From Ignavibacterium sp. (GTDB lineage Bacteria; Bacteroidota; Ignavibacteria; Ignavibacteriales; Ignavibacteriaceae): 64,000 nucleotides of DNA. This document shows, one piece after another, positions 45,066-54,608 of this stretch (the first letter of the stretch is position 1; each line of letters begins with the position of its first letter). The position numbers and the translations under genes were made by a program. The stretch is taken from NCBI GenBank assembly GCA_032027145.1, contig JAVSMP010000001.1, forward strand, positions 2,733,116 to 2,797,115, written 5' to 3'. Below the pieces are notes generated by a model. The model had not been told where the DNA came from and searched no databases. It saw only the letters and a program-made list of their open reading frames with translations.

Positions 45066-46619
45066 ATGGAAAATAAAATAAAAGAGTTGATGGCGCTGCG
45101 TCAGCAAGCCAAGCTTGGCGGCGGTGAAAAGCGTATTGCATCACAACACAAGAAAGGCAAACTTACTGCCAGAGAAAGACTTGAACTGCTGCTGGATGAG
45201 GGCAGTTTTGAAGAATTTGATATGTTCGTTTGCCATAGAAGCATTGATTTTGGATTAGATAAAGAATCATATCTGTCGGATGGAGTTGTTACCGGTTATG
45301 GAACAATAGACGGACGATTAGTATATGTTTTTTCACAGGACTTTACAGTCTTTGGCGGATCGCTATCTGAAATGTATGCTCAAAAAATATGTAAGGTTAT
45401 GGATAAAGCACTCAAAGTTGGTGCACCTGTAATCGGAATAAATGATAGCGGCGGTGCCAGAATTCAAGAGGGTGTTAAATCACTTGGCGGATATGCAGAT
45501 ATTTTTCAGCGGAATATTTTAGCCTCTGGTGTCGTTCCCCAAATATCTGCAATATTTGGACCTTGTGCCGGCGGTGCTGTTTATTCACCTGCCTTAACAG
45601 ACTTTATTGTAATGTCAAACAAAACCAGTTATATGTTTGTAACTGGTCCAAAAGTAGTTAAAACAGTTACAGGCGAAACAGTAAGCGAAGAAGAACTTGG
45701 CGGTGCAATGATTCACGGTGCAAAATCCGGAGTTACGCATTTCGTAGCTGATACTGAAGAAGAAGGAATACAATTAATCAGAAAACTTTTGAGTTATTTA
45801 CCTCAAAACAATCTTGAAGACCCACCTGTTCTTCCTTCTGATGATCCAATTGATAGACTTGAAGATGCACTTAATACACTTATACCTGAGCAGACTAATA
45901 AACCTTATGATGTTAAGGATGTAATTCACGCGGTAGTAGATCAGCACGAATTTTTAGAAATTCAGAGACATTATGCTCCTAACATAGTTATTGGATTTGC
46001 AAGATTTAATGGAATGCCAGTCGGTATTGTTGCTAATCAACCAAACTATCTTGCAGGTGTACTTGATATTAACTCTTCACGTAAAGCAGCAAGGTTTGTA
46101 AGATTTTGCGATGCATTTAATATTCCAATTGTTACTTTTGTTGATGTTCCGGGATTTTTGCCAGGCACAACACAGGAATACGGTGGAATCATTATACATG
46201 GTGCAAAATTATTATTTGCTTTTGGTGAAGCTACTGTTCCCAAAGTTACAGTCATTTTGCGTAAAGCTTATGGTGGTGCGTACGATGTGATGAGTTCAAA
46301 ACATCTAAGAGGTGATATTAATTATGCATGGCCCGGAGCTGAAATTGCTGTAATGGGTCCAAAAGGTGCGATAGAAGTTCTTCATCAAAAAGAACTTCAA
46401 TTGATTACAGATCCAGAAGAGAGAATTAAATTTGTTAAGGATCGCGAAGAAGATTACAGAAAGAAATTTGCTACTCCTTATGTTGCAGCAAAATATGGAT
46501 ATATTGATGATGTAATTGAACCGAGAAACACAAGATTCAGAGTTATAAGAGCTTTGCAATCACTTGCTACAAAGAAGGATACAAATCCTCCGAAAAAACA
46601 TTCTAATCTTCCATTGTAG
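45066..46619 (+). CDS. mmdA: Methylmalonyl-CoA decarboxylase alpha / propionyl-CoA carboxyltransferase subunit
   Basis: A 517-residue carboxyltransferase of the acyl-CoA carboxylase beta family, which moves a carboxyl group between methylmalonyl-CoA and biotin. Two crotonase-like halves are visible: the first with [20 protein letters not shown] and [20 protein letters not shown] (about 130-150), the second with [18 protein letters not shown] and [19 protein letters not shown]. No biotin carboxylase lies nearby, while gamma, biotin carrier and beta-pump genes follow, so the decarboxylase function is favoured over an ATP-driven carboxylase. Confidence 0.93.
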   Translation: MENKIKELMALRQQAKLGGGEKRIASQHKKGKLTARERLELLLDEGSFEEFDMFVCHRSIDFGLDKESYLSDGVVTGYGTIDGRLVYVFSQDFTVFGGSLSEMYAQKICKVMDKALKVGAPVIGINDSGGARIQEGVKSLGGYADIFQRNILASGVVPQISAIFGPCAGGAVYSPALTDFIVMSNKTSYMFVTGPKVVKTVTGETVSEEELGGAMIHGAKSGVTHFVADTEEEGIQLIRKLLSYLPQNNLEDPPVLPSDDPIDRLEDALNTLIPEQTNKPYDVKDVIHAVVDQHEFLEIQRHYAPNIVIGFARFNGMPVGIVANQPNYLAGVLDINSSRKAARFVRFCDAFNIPIVTFVDVPGFLPGTTQEYGGIIIHGAKLLFAFGEATVPKVTVILRKAYGGAYDVMSSKHLRGDINYAWPGAEIAVMGPKGAIEVLHQKELQLITDPEERIKFVKDREEDYRKKFATPYVAAKYGYIDDVIEPRNTRFRVIRALQSLATKKDTNPPKKHSNLPL

Positions 46620-46631
46620 AAAGGAGCTAAA

Positions 46632-47042
46632 ATGTTTTTAGGATTAATACAACAAACTGCAACAGATTCTTCAGCGGCTGTAATTCATAAAAATTCAATT
46701 AAGTTTTTAGAGTTGGATCCCTGGGGTATTGGTATGGCAGTTATCGGTTATTTAGTAGTATTTGCAGCACTATTATTTCTATATCTGATTTTTGCCAATT
46801 TAACAAAAGCTCTTAATCTTAATATTAAAAGAATTTTGAGAAGAGAAGGAAAAACCGAAGATATTAAAGAAGAGCAAAGTATATCGGGCGAGGTTAATGC
46901 TGCAATTGCAATGGCTATCCATCTTTACTATTCAGAAATGCATGATAAAGAAGATACCGTTTTAACAATAAGTAAAGTATCAAGAACTTACTCTCCGTGG
47001 AGTTCAAAGATCTACGGATTAAGACAACATCCCAGATTTTAG
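46632..47042 (+). CDS. OadG-like gamma subunit of sodium-pumping decarboxylase
   Basis: A 136-residue protein with one membrane helix (about 35-58: GMAVIGYLVVFAALLFLYLI) and a cytoplasmic tail. DPWGIGMAVIGYLVVF is the typical OadG/MmdD start. The subunit holds the alpha and beta subunits together at the membrane. The C-terminal SPWSSKIYGLRQHPRF resembles the tails seen in Bacteroidetes homologs. AAAGGAG upstream is a strong ribosome site. It lies 12 bases after mmdA and 13 before the biotin carrier gene. Confidence 0.85.
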   Translation: MFLGLIQQTATDSSAAVIHKNSIKFLELDPWGIGMAVIGYLVVFAALLFLYLIFANLTKALNLNIKRILRREGKTEDIKEEQSISGEVNAAIAMAIHLYYSEMHDKEDTVLTISKVSRTYSPWSSKIYGLRQHPRF

Positions 47043-47055
47043 AGGATAAAAAATT

Positions 47056-47499
47056 ATGAAAAAATTTAAGTTTACTATTCAGGGTAATAAATACGATGTA
47101 AATATCATTACTGTTGAAGAAAACATTGCTGAAATTGAAGTAAACGGTGCAACATATAAAGTTGAGTTAGATAAAGTAATCGCACAAAGTAAAACACCTA
47201 AGCTTGTAAGATCAGTAGCCGTACCTTCAACTGATATTGCCCCATCCCAACAAAAAACAAGTGCACCAACCTCACCAAAAGGTGCTGGATTTGTCAAATC
47301 ACCACTACCAGGTGTCATACTTAATATTCACGTTAAAGAAGGTGATCAGATTAAAGTTGGAACAAAACTGATAACACTTGAAGCAATGAAAATGGAAAAC
47401 AATATTAATGCTGATAAAGAAGGTGTGGTAAAAGCAATTAAAGTTAAAACTGGTGACTCTGTTCTTGAGGGTGAAGTACTTGTAGAAATCGGAGAATAA
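47056..47499 (+). CDS. Biotin carrier protein of methylmalonyl-CoA decarboxylase
   Basis: A 147-residue biotinyl carrier with an N-terminal beta-rich part (1-50), a flexible proline/serine/threonine linker (about 52-78) and a C-terminal biotinyl domain. The biotin attachment site is K112 in LEAMKMENN, and SPLPGVILNIHVKEGDQI starts the domain. It carries the carboxyl group from the alpha subunit to the membrane beta subunit. Spacing of 13 bases before and 2 bases after ties it to the gamma and beta genes. Confidence 0.93.
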   Translation: MKKFKFTIQGNKYDVNIITVEENIAEIEVNGATYKVELDKVIAQSKTPKLVRSVAVPSTDIAPSQQKTSAPTSPKGAGFVKSPLPGVILNIHVKEGDQIKVGTKLITLEAMKMENNINADKEGVVKAIKVKTGDSVLEGEVLVEIGE

Positions 47500-47501
47500 T
47501 T

Positions 47502-48665
47502 ATGGGAAATTTATTTGATTTTATGACTCACGGTTTCGAGCAGTTTTTCCAATATACTGCTTTCCCTCATTTTACAATTGGTCACATCGTAATGATAATA
47601 GTAGCCCTGGCATTTATCCATCTTGCTATTAAAAAGGAGTATGAACCATTATTACTTATTCCAATAGGTTTCGGAATTCTGATTGGTAATATTCCCTTTT
47701 TACAAGATGCCAATTTGCAGATAGGCGTCTATGAACCTGGCAGTGTAATGAGCTATCTTTATTTCGGAGTAATAAAAGGAATATATCCTCCGCTGATCTT
47801 TTTAGGTATTGGTGCAATGACTGATTTTTCAACTCTGCTATCAAATCCAAAACTTCTTTTACTTGGTGCTGCTGCTCAGTTAGGAATTTTTGGTGCGTAC
47901 ATAATCGCACTTTCATTAGGTTACTTGCCCGAGCAAGCTGCTGCAATTGGTATTATCGGCGGTGCAGATGGACCCACTGCAATATTTCTTGCATCTAAAC
48001 TTGCACCTGATTTAGTGGGTGCAATAGCTGTTTCAGCTTATTCTTATATGGCACTGGTTCCGGTTATTCAACCGCCAATAATGAGATTGTTGACAACTGA
48101 TAAGGAACGTGTTATTAGAATGAAACCACCGCGTTCTGTTTCAAGATTAGAAAAAATACTGTTCCCTATTGTAGGGCTTATTTTGACAACCTTAATCAGT
48201 CCAAGCGCTATGCCTTTATTAGGTATGTTATTTTTTGGAAACTTATTAAAAGAAAGCGGGGTTACTAAAAGATTAGCTGATACTGCAAAAGGAGCAATGA
48301 TAGACATCGTTACTATTTTAATTGGACTGACAGTTGGAGCATCTACACAAGCAACTACTTTTTTAACTGCAAAATCAGTTGGAATATTTGCACTTGGTGC
48401 TGTTTCATTTATGATAGCTACTTGTGGCGGAGTGATGTTTGCTAAAGTTATGAATCTTTTCTTAAAAGAAGGGAATAAAATTAATCCACTAATTGGTAAT
48501 GCTGGTGTATCTGCAGTACCTGATAGTGCTCGCGTATCTCAAGTAGTGGGGTTGGAATATGATAAAACAAATCACTTGTTAATGCATGCCATGGCACCTA
48601 ATGTTGCTGGAGTAATTGGAAGTGCAGTTGTTGCAGGTATTCTCCTAAGTTTCTTTATGGGATAA
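47502..48665 (+). CDS. Sodium-pumping decarboxylase beta subunit (OadB/MmdB)
   Basis: Integral membrane subunit of 387 residues that decarboxylates carboxybiotin and exports sodium ions. Typical stretches are FLGIGAMTDFSTLLSNPKLL (about 99-118), IGIIGGADGPTAIFLASKLA (about 149-168, with the sodium-site aspartate) and NPLIGNAGVSAVPDSARVSQ near the C-terminus. About ten hydrophobic helices are seen. It closes the operon and is followed by a strong bidirectional terminator. Confidence 0.95.
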   Translation: MGNLFDFMTHGFEQFFQYTAFPHFTIGHIVMIIVALAFIHLAIKKEYEPLLLIPIGFGILIGNIPFLQDANLQIGVYEPGSVMSYLYFGVIKGIYPPLIFLGIGAMTDFSTLLSNPKLLLLGAAAQLGIFGAYIIALSLGYLPEQAAAIGIIGGADGPTAIFLASKLAPDLVGAIAVSAYSYMALVPVIQPPIMRLLTTDKERVIRMKPPRSVSRLEKILFPIVGLILTTLISPSAMPLLGMLFFGNLLKESGVTKRLADTAKGAMIDIVTILIGLTVGASTQATTFLTAKSVGIFALGAVSFMIATCGGVMFAKVMNLFLKEGNKINPLIGNAGVSAVPDSARVSQVVGLEYDKTNHLLMHAMAPNVAGVIGSAVVAGILLSFFMG

Positions 48666-48729
48666 AATGATTTTCTGATTTTGATTATAATTTAACTGCT
48701 TCAAGAGTTTTACTTTTTACTCAGTAAAA

Positions 48730-48761
48730 ACAAACCCAATTTCTAAAAAAATTGGGTTTGT
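48730..48761 (+). terminator. Bidirectional terminator
   Basis: ACAAACCCAATTT (48730-48742) and AAATTGGGTTTGT (48749-48761) form a perfect 13-base stem with a six-base loop. On the minus strand it is followed directly by TTTTT. It separates the decarboxylase operon from the convergent aminotransferase gene and probably serves both. Confidence 0.85.
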
Positions 48762-48880
48762 CATTTACACCAGAAAATAGATTTCAATTTGATATCTGCT
48801 TTTTTTAATTCCAGGAAAGATTTCAAAAAACTTAAAATCAATTAGATTTAATCAATCAATACACTACTAACAAATTCATT

Positions 48881-50209
48881 TTATTTCTTATGATCTTCAT
48901 TAAACTTCTTCAGCCTGTATTCTAAGTCCTTAAATTGCTCTCGCTTAACTAAAGAAACACAAGCTCTAATTCCTTCAAGTCTTTCACTGCCGGTAATTGC
49001 CAAAGAGATTGCACTAATACCATAATATAAAAGCTCATTTAATAATTCTTCACCTGTAAAACCTGGATATGAAAATGTAAAATAGAATCCATCAGCGATT
49101 GGTTCGTCTTCATCTTTATCATATACGATTTTAAATCCATTATTAATAAAAAGGTTTTTCATGATATGTGCCTTTTCACCATACTCTTTAACCTCTTCAA
49201 CAAAATTAAGTTTACCATCATTTGCAGCTTTAAAGATTGCGGCGAGAGCGTACTGTGTTGAATGAGTAATACCAGCACTTAAAGCATAAATTGTCCCAAA
49301 AATAATTGAATGACCAAATAAATCTCTTGCATAATATTTTTTTAAATCCGGATAACTCCGGTTAAAAATCTCATCTGAAATTACAAGCATACCAATTCTT
49401 TGTCCGGCATAGCTAAAAACTTTTGAACTGGAAATGGTAAGTATGTAATTATTCGTGTATTTTGCTACCGTAGGCTGGTAAGGCGGTTCTCCTGGTTTTG
49501 ATAAATCTCTTCTGAAATCCATAGCAAAATAAGCTAAATCTTCTATTACAATTACATCATATTTATTGCAGAGATCACCAATTATTTCTAATTCAGTTTC
49601 AGTAAAACATATCCATGATGGATTATTGGGATTAGAATAAAGCAGACAGGAAATATTTCTTTTGCTTAAAATTGATTCAAGTTTATCTCTTAATTTATTT
49701 CCACGATAATTATAAACATCAAAAGATACCATCTTCTGATTAAGTACTTTCAACTGCTGACGATGAACCGGAAAACCAGGATCAATTAATAATGTAGTAT
49801 CTTTTTCAGGATTGCATCTGTTGATCGTCATAAAGGCTGCTAAACTTCCCATCATTGAGCCGCAAGTTGGGATGCAACCTTCAGGACTAACATCAATATC
49901 CATGAATAATTTTACAAACCTGGAAGTTTCTGTTTTAAGTTGTGGTATTCCATAAATATCCGGATAAATAGCTGCAATACCGGTTTTCAAAGCTTCTATC
50001 TCAGCTTCAATACCAATTCTTGTTGGAGGTAAACCCGGAACACCCATTTCCATCCTGACAAATTTTTCTCCGGTTGCTTTTTCAATATCATCAATTAGTT
50101 TTTTGATCTCACGAATTGATGCTTTGCCAGGGCTTTCCAGTTTACTTTCCTTTATTTTTTGGGTAACCATTTTAAAATCAATTGGGGTGCTTCTTGTAGT
50201 AGTATTCAT
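48881..50209 (-). CDS. Class I/II pyridoxal-phosphate aminotransferase
   Basis: A 442-residue fold-type I aminotransferase. Landmarks are the substrate loop region RMEMGVPGLPPTRIG (52-66), YSNPNNPSWICFTETEL (about 198-214), IEDLAYFAMDFRRD and the cofactor lysine in ISSSKVFSYAGQRIGMLV. It belongs to the AAT-like group, but the substrate cannot be inferred. It is not a DegT-type sugar aminotransferase, so it does not fill the WbpE gap in the nearby polysaccharide locus. It is transcribed alone on the minus strand. Confidence 0.85.
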   Translation of the reverse strand: MNTTTRSTPIDFKMVTQKIKESKLESPGKASIREIKKLIDDIEKATGEKFVRMEMGVPGLPPTRIGIEAEIEALKTGIAAIYPDIYGIPQLKTETSRFVKLFMDIDVSPEGCIPTCGSMMGSLAAFMTINRCNPEKDTTLLIDPGFPVHRQQLKVLNQKMVSFDVYNYRGNKLRDKLESILSKRNISCLLYSNPNNPSWICFTETELEIIGDLCNKYDVIVIEDLAYFAMDFRRDLSKPGEPPYQPTVAKYTNNYILTISSSKVFSYAGQRIGMLVISDEIFNRSYPDLKKYYARDLFGHSIIFGTIYALSAGITHSTQYALAAIFKAANDGKLNFVEEVKEYGEKAHIMKNLFINNGFKIVYDKDEDEPIADGFYFTFSYPGFTGEELLNELLYYGISAISLAITGSERLEGIRACVSLVKREQFKDLEYRLKKFNEDHKK

Positions 50210-50738
50210 TTCATACCTGATTATATATTGTATAAAATTGTTTCTTCAAAAATAACTATGCTGTGATGGTATAACAAATAATTAAGCGGAATATAGATTA
50301 AATGTTGTGAGTTAATATCTCTACGAGATAAAAATAACTTTCTCTAAGCTCTTAAATGCAGTGGGAGAAGCTTGTCAACAATAAACCGATTTATAAGCAT
50401 ATTCTGAAAGAAAATTTACATTAGTCTATAAGAATTAATAAGTTCTTCCATCTGTAAGTGATGGGTTGGAATGAGTCATAAACTTAGAAGATAGTATATA
50501 TTATTTTATCAAAATTAATTTTAATTCAAGAATGACAACCTGGACAGACTTGCGTGTTTAATTAAATGAATATTAAAAAATCATTCGACTATTCACATCA
50601 ATTAAAAATGTCTGATTTTTTTTACTAAATTTGGGATAAGCATAAATTAAAAAAAGTCGTAATAACGATTGGACTTTTTACTTACTAAAACAGATCATTA
50701 AAAAGTAAATCAATTATATTAACAAGAAAAAGGATTTT
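50210..50738. other. Long divergent region before the polysaccharide locus
   Basis: No gene is recognised in these 529 bases. A short dyad TATCTC-TAC-GAGATA lies at 50316-50330. TAAATTTG at 50626-50633 fits the -7 consensus and could be the promoter of the polysaccharide operon, though no TTG lies 19-20 bases upstream. The leader to 50739 would then be about 100 bases. Confidence 0.4.
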
Positions 50739-52082
50739 ATGAATAATAATCTATTAAAGAAGATAGAAAATAATTCAGGGGTAATTGGTGTAATAGGTCT
50801 TGGTTATGTAGGATTACCTTTAGCTCTTGAATATGCATTAAAAGGTTTTAAAACAATCGGTTTTGATGTGGATGAAAAAAAGATACCAATACTAAATTCA
50901 GGTAAAAGCTATATAAAGCATATTAAAAAAGAAAAGATTCAGAAAGTAATAAGAGCCAGAAAATTTATTGCAACAGCCGACTTTTCTAGATTAACAGAAA
51001 CTGATGCAATTATAATTTGTGTCCCAACTCCATTAAATGAACACCGCGAACCTGATATGACTTACATTATTAATTCAGGAAAGATTATAGCTGAATATCT
51101 GAAAAAAGGTCAGTTTGTTTCGTTAGAATCATCAACCTATCCAGGGACTACAGAAGAAATTCTTCTGCCGATGTTTGAAAATGCACCGTTAACACAGAAA
51201 ATAAGTACTCAAAAATTTGTAGTTGGAAAAGATTTTTATTTAGCATTTTCTCCGGAAAGAGAAGACCCAAATAATCTTAAATACTCAACAGCTACTATTC
51301 CAAAAGTTGTTGGAGGGGTTACACCAAATTGTCTGAAGATAGCTTTAGCTCTTTACAATAAAGTAATAATAAAAACTGTTCCTGTTACTTCGCCTCGTGC
51401 AGCAGAAGCAACCAAACTGCTGGAAAATATTTACCGCTCAATAAATATAGCGCTTGTCAATGAACTTAAAATGGTCTTTGACAAGATGAATATTGATATT
51501 TGGGAAGTAGTTAATGCAGCTAGTACTAAACCATTCGGATTTCAGCCATTCTATCCGGGACCAGGCTTAGGCGGACATTGCATTCCAATAGACCCTTTTT
51601 ATCTAACTTGGAAAGCAAGAGAATTTGAAATCAGTACTAAGTTTATTGAACTTGCCGGTGAGATCAATACCTTTATGCCATATTATGTTGTCGAAAAGGC
51701 ATCCGAGGTATTAAATAAATTCAAGAAATCTATCAATGGATCTAAAATACTTATACTTGGTGCTTCTTATAAAAAAGATGTAGATGATATGCGTGAATCA
51801 CCTTCACTTAAACTAATAGAAATTTTTAGAGATAAAGGTGCTAAGATAGATTATAATGACCCTTTTGTACCTCAGCTCCCAAAAACCAGAAAATATCAGT
51901 ATGATATGAGATCTGTTGAGTTAACAAAAAATAATCTTGCTAAATATGATTTGATTTTATTAAGTACTGATCATTCTGACTATAATTATAAATTTATTAA
52001 TTCAGCCTCTAAACTTATATTAGATACACGAAATGCATTTGAAAGAGCTGGAATTAAATCGGATAAAATATACAAAGCCTAA
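50739..52082 (+). CDS. wbpA: UDP-N-acetyl-D-glucosamine 6-dehydrogenase (WbpA-like)
   Basis: NAD-dependent nucleotide-sugar dehydrogenase that oxidises C6 to a carboxylate. The 447-residue protein has the Rossmann GVIGLGYVGLPLALEYALKG (about 17-36), PTPLNEHREPDM, the linker AEATKLLENIYRSINIALVN and the catalytic cysteine in GPGLGGHCIPIDPFYLTWKA (about 275-294), then a C-terminal domain with LGASYKKDVDDMRESPS. The EPDM/HREPDM version and the following WbpB and WbpD genes point to UDP-GlcNAc as the substrate. It opens the locus, with AAAAAGGA before its ATG. Confidence 0.9.
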   Translation: MNNNLLKKIENNSGVIGVIGLGYVGLPLALEYALKGFKTIGFDVDEKKIPILNSGKSYIKHIKKEKIQKVIRARKFIATADFSRLTETDAIIICVPTPLNEHREPDMTYIINSGKIIAEYLKKGQFVSLESSTYPGTTEEILLPMFENAPLTQKISTQKFVVGKDFYLAFSPEREDPNNLKYSTATIPKVVGGVTPNCLKIALALYNKVIIKTVPVTSPRAAEATKLLENIYRSINIALVNELKMVFDKMNIDIWEVVNAASTKPFGFQPFYPGPGLGGHCIPIDPFYLTWKAREFEISTKFIELAGEINTFMPYYVVEKASEVLNKFKKSINGSKILILGASYKKDVDDMRESPSLKLIEIFRDKGAKIDYNDPFVPQLPKTRKYQYDMRSVELTKNNLAKYDLILLSTDHSDYNYKFINSASKLILDTRNAFERAGIKSDKIYKA

Positions 52083-52141
52083 CATAATATCAGACTGTTA
52101 AACTGATGAAATAAAATTAATAATGGAAATAGAATTTTGAT

Positions 52142-53086
52142 ATGAAAAATTTTGCTTTAACCGGTGTAGCAGGCTACATTGCTCCAAGACATTTACAGGC
52201 AATCAAAGATACAGGCAACAGACTTGTTGCTGCAGTGGATCCCCACGATTCAGTTGGAATATTGGATAAATATTTTCCAAAAACAAGTTTTTTTACTGAG
52301 TTCGAGAGATTTGATAGACATTTGGAAAAACTAAGACGTACCCATTCAGATGAAAAAGTAGATTATCTTTCCATTTGCTCCCCAAACAATCTGCATGATG
52401 CACATATCAGGCTTGCTTTACGTGTAGGAGCAGATGCTATTTGTGAAAAACCACTTGTGCTTAATCCCTGGAATCTGGATCAATTGCAGGAAATTGAAAA
52501 AGAAACGGGTAAAAAAGTATTTACAGTTCTCCAATTGAGAGTCCACCCTGCTCTGATAGCAATAAAAGATAAGATAGATAAAACTATTTCTAGAAATAAA
52601 TACAATGTTGAGCTTACATATATTACATCAAGAGGACCCTGGTATAATTTCTCGTGGAAAGGCAGAGAAGATATTTCGGGCGGTGTTGCAACAAATATCG
52701 GAATTCACTTCTTCGATTTATTACTGTGGTTGTTTGGAGAAGTAAAGCAAAATTATTTGTTTCTAAAATCTTTTAATAAGGCTTCAGGATATATTGAATT
52801 AAAAAATGCTAATGTTAAATGGTATTTGTCTATAGATTCCAAAGACCTTCCGCAAGAAGCAATAAAAAAAAATAAAACTACACACCGCTCAATAACAATA
52901 GATGGAAATGAACTTGAATTTACTGATGGCTTTACAGATCTGCATACCAAGATATATGAAGAAATATTACAAGGTAAAGGATTTGGGATTGAAACTGCCA
53001 GAGCATCTATTGAAACAGCTTATACAATAAGACATCTTTCTGTTTCAAATATTAAAGAACTATTGCATCCAATGCTAATTAAATAA
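52142..53086 (+). CDS. wbpB: UDP-N-acetyl-glucosaminuronate 3-oxidase (WbpB-like, Gfo/Idh/MocA)
   Basis: A 314-residue NAD-binding oxidoreductase. MKNFALTGVAGYIAPRHLQA is the characteristic start of the WbpB/WlbA group; SICSPNNLHDAHIRLALRVG (about 77-96) and ICEKPLVLNPWNLDQL (about 101-116) form the cofactor and catalytic region with the EKP lysine, and GGVATNIGIHFFDLLLWLFG (about 182-201) carries the conserved histidine. It would make the 3-keto sugar that an aminotransferase (WbpE) then uses. It lies 60 bases after the dehydrogenase. Confidence 0.88.
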   Translation: MKNFALTGVAGYIAPRHLQAIKDTGNRLVAAVDPHDSVGILDKYFPKTSFFTEFERFDRHLEKLRRTHSDEKVDYLSICSPNNLHDAHIRLALRVGADAICEKPLVLNPWNLDQLQEIEKETGKKVFTVLQLRVHPALIAIKDKIDKTISRNKYNVELTYITSRGPWYNFSWKGREDISGGVATNIGIHFFDLLLWLFGEVKQNYLFLKSFNKASGYIELKNANVKWYLSIDSKDLPQEAIKKNKTTHRSITIDGNELEFTDGFTDLHTKIYEEILQGKGFGIETARASIETAYTIRHLSVSNIKELLHPMLIK

Positions 53087-53122
53087 AATGGAAATAAAAA
53101 CTGATCACTATAAGGAAAAACC

Positions 53123-53710
53123 ATGAACGAAAAACCTATCTTTTATATAAACGAGCATGCAGTTGTAGATGATAATGTTGAGATTGGAGAAGGAACTAAA
53201 ATTTGGCACTTCTCACATATACAAAGCGGAAGCCGTATTGGTAAGAATTGTGTATTCGGACAGAATGTTAATGTTGGAAATAATGTTTCGATCGGAAATT
53301 ATTGTAAAATCCAGAATAATGTTTCTATTTATGAAGGAGTAACATTAGAAGACTATGTTTTTTGCGGTCCCTCAATGGTTTTTACAAACATATTAGATCC
53401 CCGATGTAAATATCCGCAAGTCGGTGCAAAATACTATGTTAAAACATTGGTGAAAGAAGGTGCATCAATAGGTGCAAATGCTACTATTGTTTGCGGACAT
53501 ACAATCGGTAAACATTGTATGATAGGAGCAGGCTCTGTTGTAACTAAAGACGTACCGGATTTCGCACTTGTAATCGGAAATCCTGGAAGAGTTGTTGGCT
53601 GGGTGTCTGAAGCGGGAAAAAAATTAAGATTTGATGAAAATGGTAACGCATTTTGTGAAAAATCTGGGAAGACTTACACTCTAACGAATAACCATGTTAT
53701 AAGCGATTAA
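53123..53710 (+). CDS. wbpD: UDP-3-amino-GlcNAcA N-acetyltransferase (WbpD-like)
   Basis: A 195-residue left-handed beta-helix acetyltransferase. Hexapeptide repeats run from about 14 to 150 (VVDDNVEIGEGTKIWHFSHI, GNNVSIGNYCKIQNNVSIYE). The WbpD-type loop MVFTNILDPRC and the late GANATIVCGHTIGKHCMIGA are present. The C-terminal RFDENGNAFCEKSGKTY has the small cysteine-bearing strand common in this group. It acetylates the 3-amino group of the uronic acid nucleotide sugar. WbpE, required between WbpB and this enzyme, is missing from the window. Confidence 0.88.
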   Translation: MNEKPIFYINEHAVVDDNVEIGEGTKIWHFSHIQSGSRIGKNCVFGQNVNVGNNVSIGNYCKIQNNVSIYEGVTLEDYVFCGPSMVFTNILDPRCKYPQVGAKYYVKTLVKEGASIGANATIVCGHTIGKHCMIGAGSVVTKDVPDFALVIGNPGRVVGWVSEAGKKLRFDENGNAFCEKSGKTYTLTNNHVISD

Positions 53711-54608
53711 ATAAATCATTTAACTTGATATTTTATAAAGAGTTATATTTTTCTTCTCATTTACATTTAATCGGCAGTCAGATAAATAAATTTTCTTTTT
53801 TTAATTAACATTTCTGTTATATCTTTAGAAACAAACAGATAAAGATTAATCTCACATATATCCTATCTTTTTGTATATAAAATTTTTCCTGCCTCATTAT
53901 ACTCCCCTAGGTTATTCAGTCTTAGAAATTATAAAACTCACAACATATGATAAGTTTTTTAGTAAAATTTCAATTGCAGAAATCACCAGTTAAAGATTTT
54001 TATTATTATCAAAAAATTTAGAGTTACGTTAAACAAAAAAAATAAAGACCAGACAATTAAGAATCATTATTTTAATATAATTACAACACGGATAGATTTA
54101 TTCTTCTATTAAAGATTAAGTTGTACGGCTTTCTTCAAAATTGTGAGTCAATTTAGTTATTGAGTCTTATTTGAACTTATTCCAACCTAGCCCCTACAAT
54201 GAAATGGGCTTATGATAGCCTATTAACAAAATGTAAATTTTCTGTTCAACTTTTCTCATAAATTGGTTTAGCGTTAAGAAGTCTCGCCAACAAAAAGACT
54301 TGTTTGGCTAAGTGAAAATTTTTTATGGATTCAAGTGGAAAAAAGAAAAACAGTTTTTGTTTTCACTGATAATTTAATATGACAGAGGAAATCTTTATTT
54401 TTGTTTACAAATAGTCTGATATGTTAGTAAATTTTACTATAAGTTGATTATTCTGCTCAAAATAAGAGACTATTTTCGGTCTGAAAATTGTTTTAATAAG
54501 TCTTTGAGACTTCTAAAACGAAAATTAATTTTTGTATAGTTGAAAAAGCTTTTTGAATAACAAATCATTATTTATAGATAAACAATAATCTGATAGAGAA
54601 ATAACAAA
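53711..54608. other. 898-base gene-free stretch
   Basis: No protein-coding or known RNA sequence is recognised on either strand. Short dyads occur: AAGTCT-TTG-AGACTT at 54498-54512, and an imperfect A/T-rich hairpin around 54335-54370 (GTGGAAAAAAG ... TTTTGTTTTCAC). The stretch is strongly AT-rich and may hold a terminator for the wbp genes and a promoter for the barrel gene, but none is clear. Confidence 0.4.

Noticed and set aside
48881-50209. WbpE-type sugar aminotransferase
   Set aside because: Its motifs are those of the aspartate aminotransferase-like class I/II group, and it is divergent from the wbp genes.
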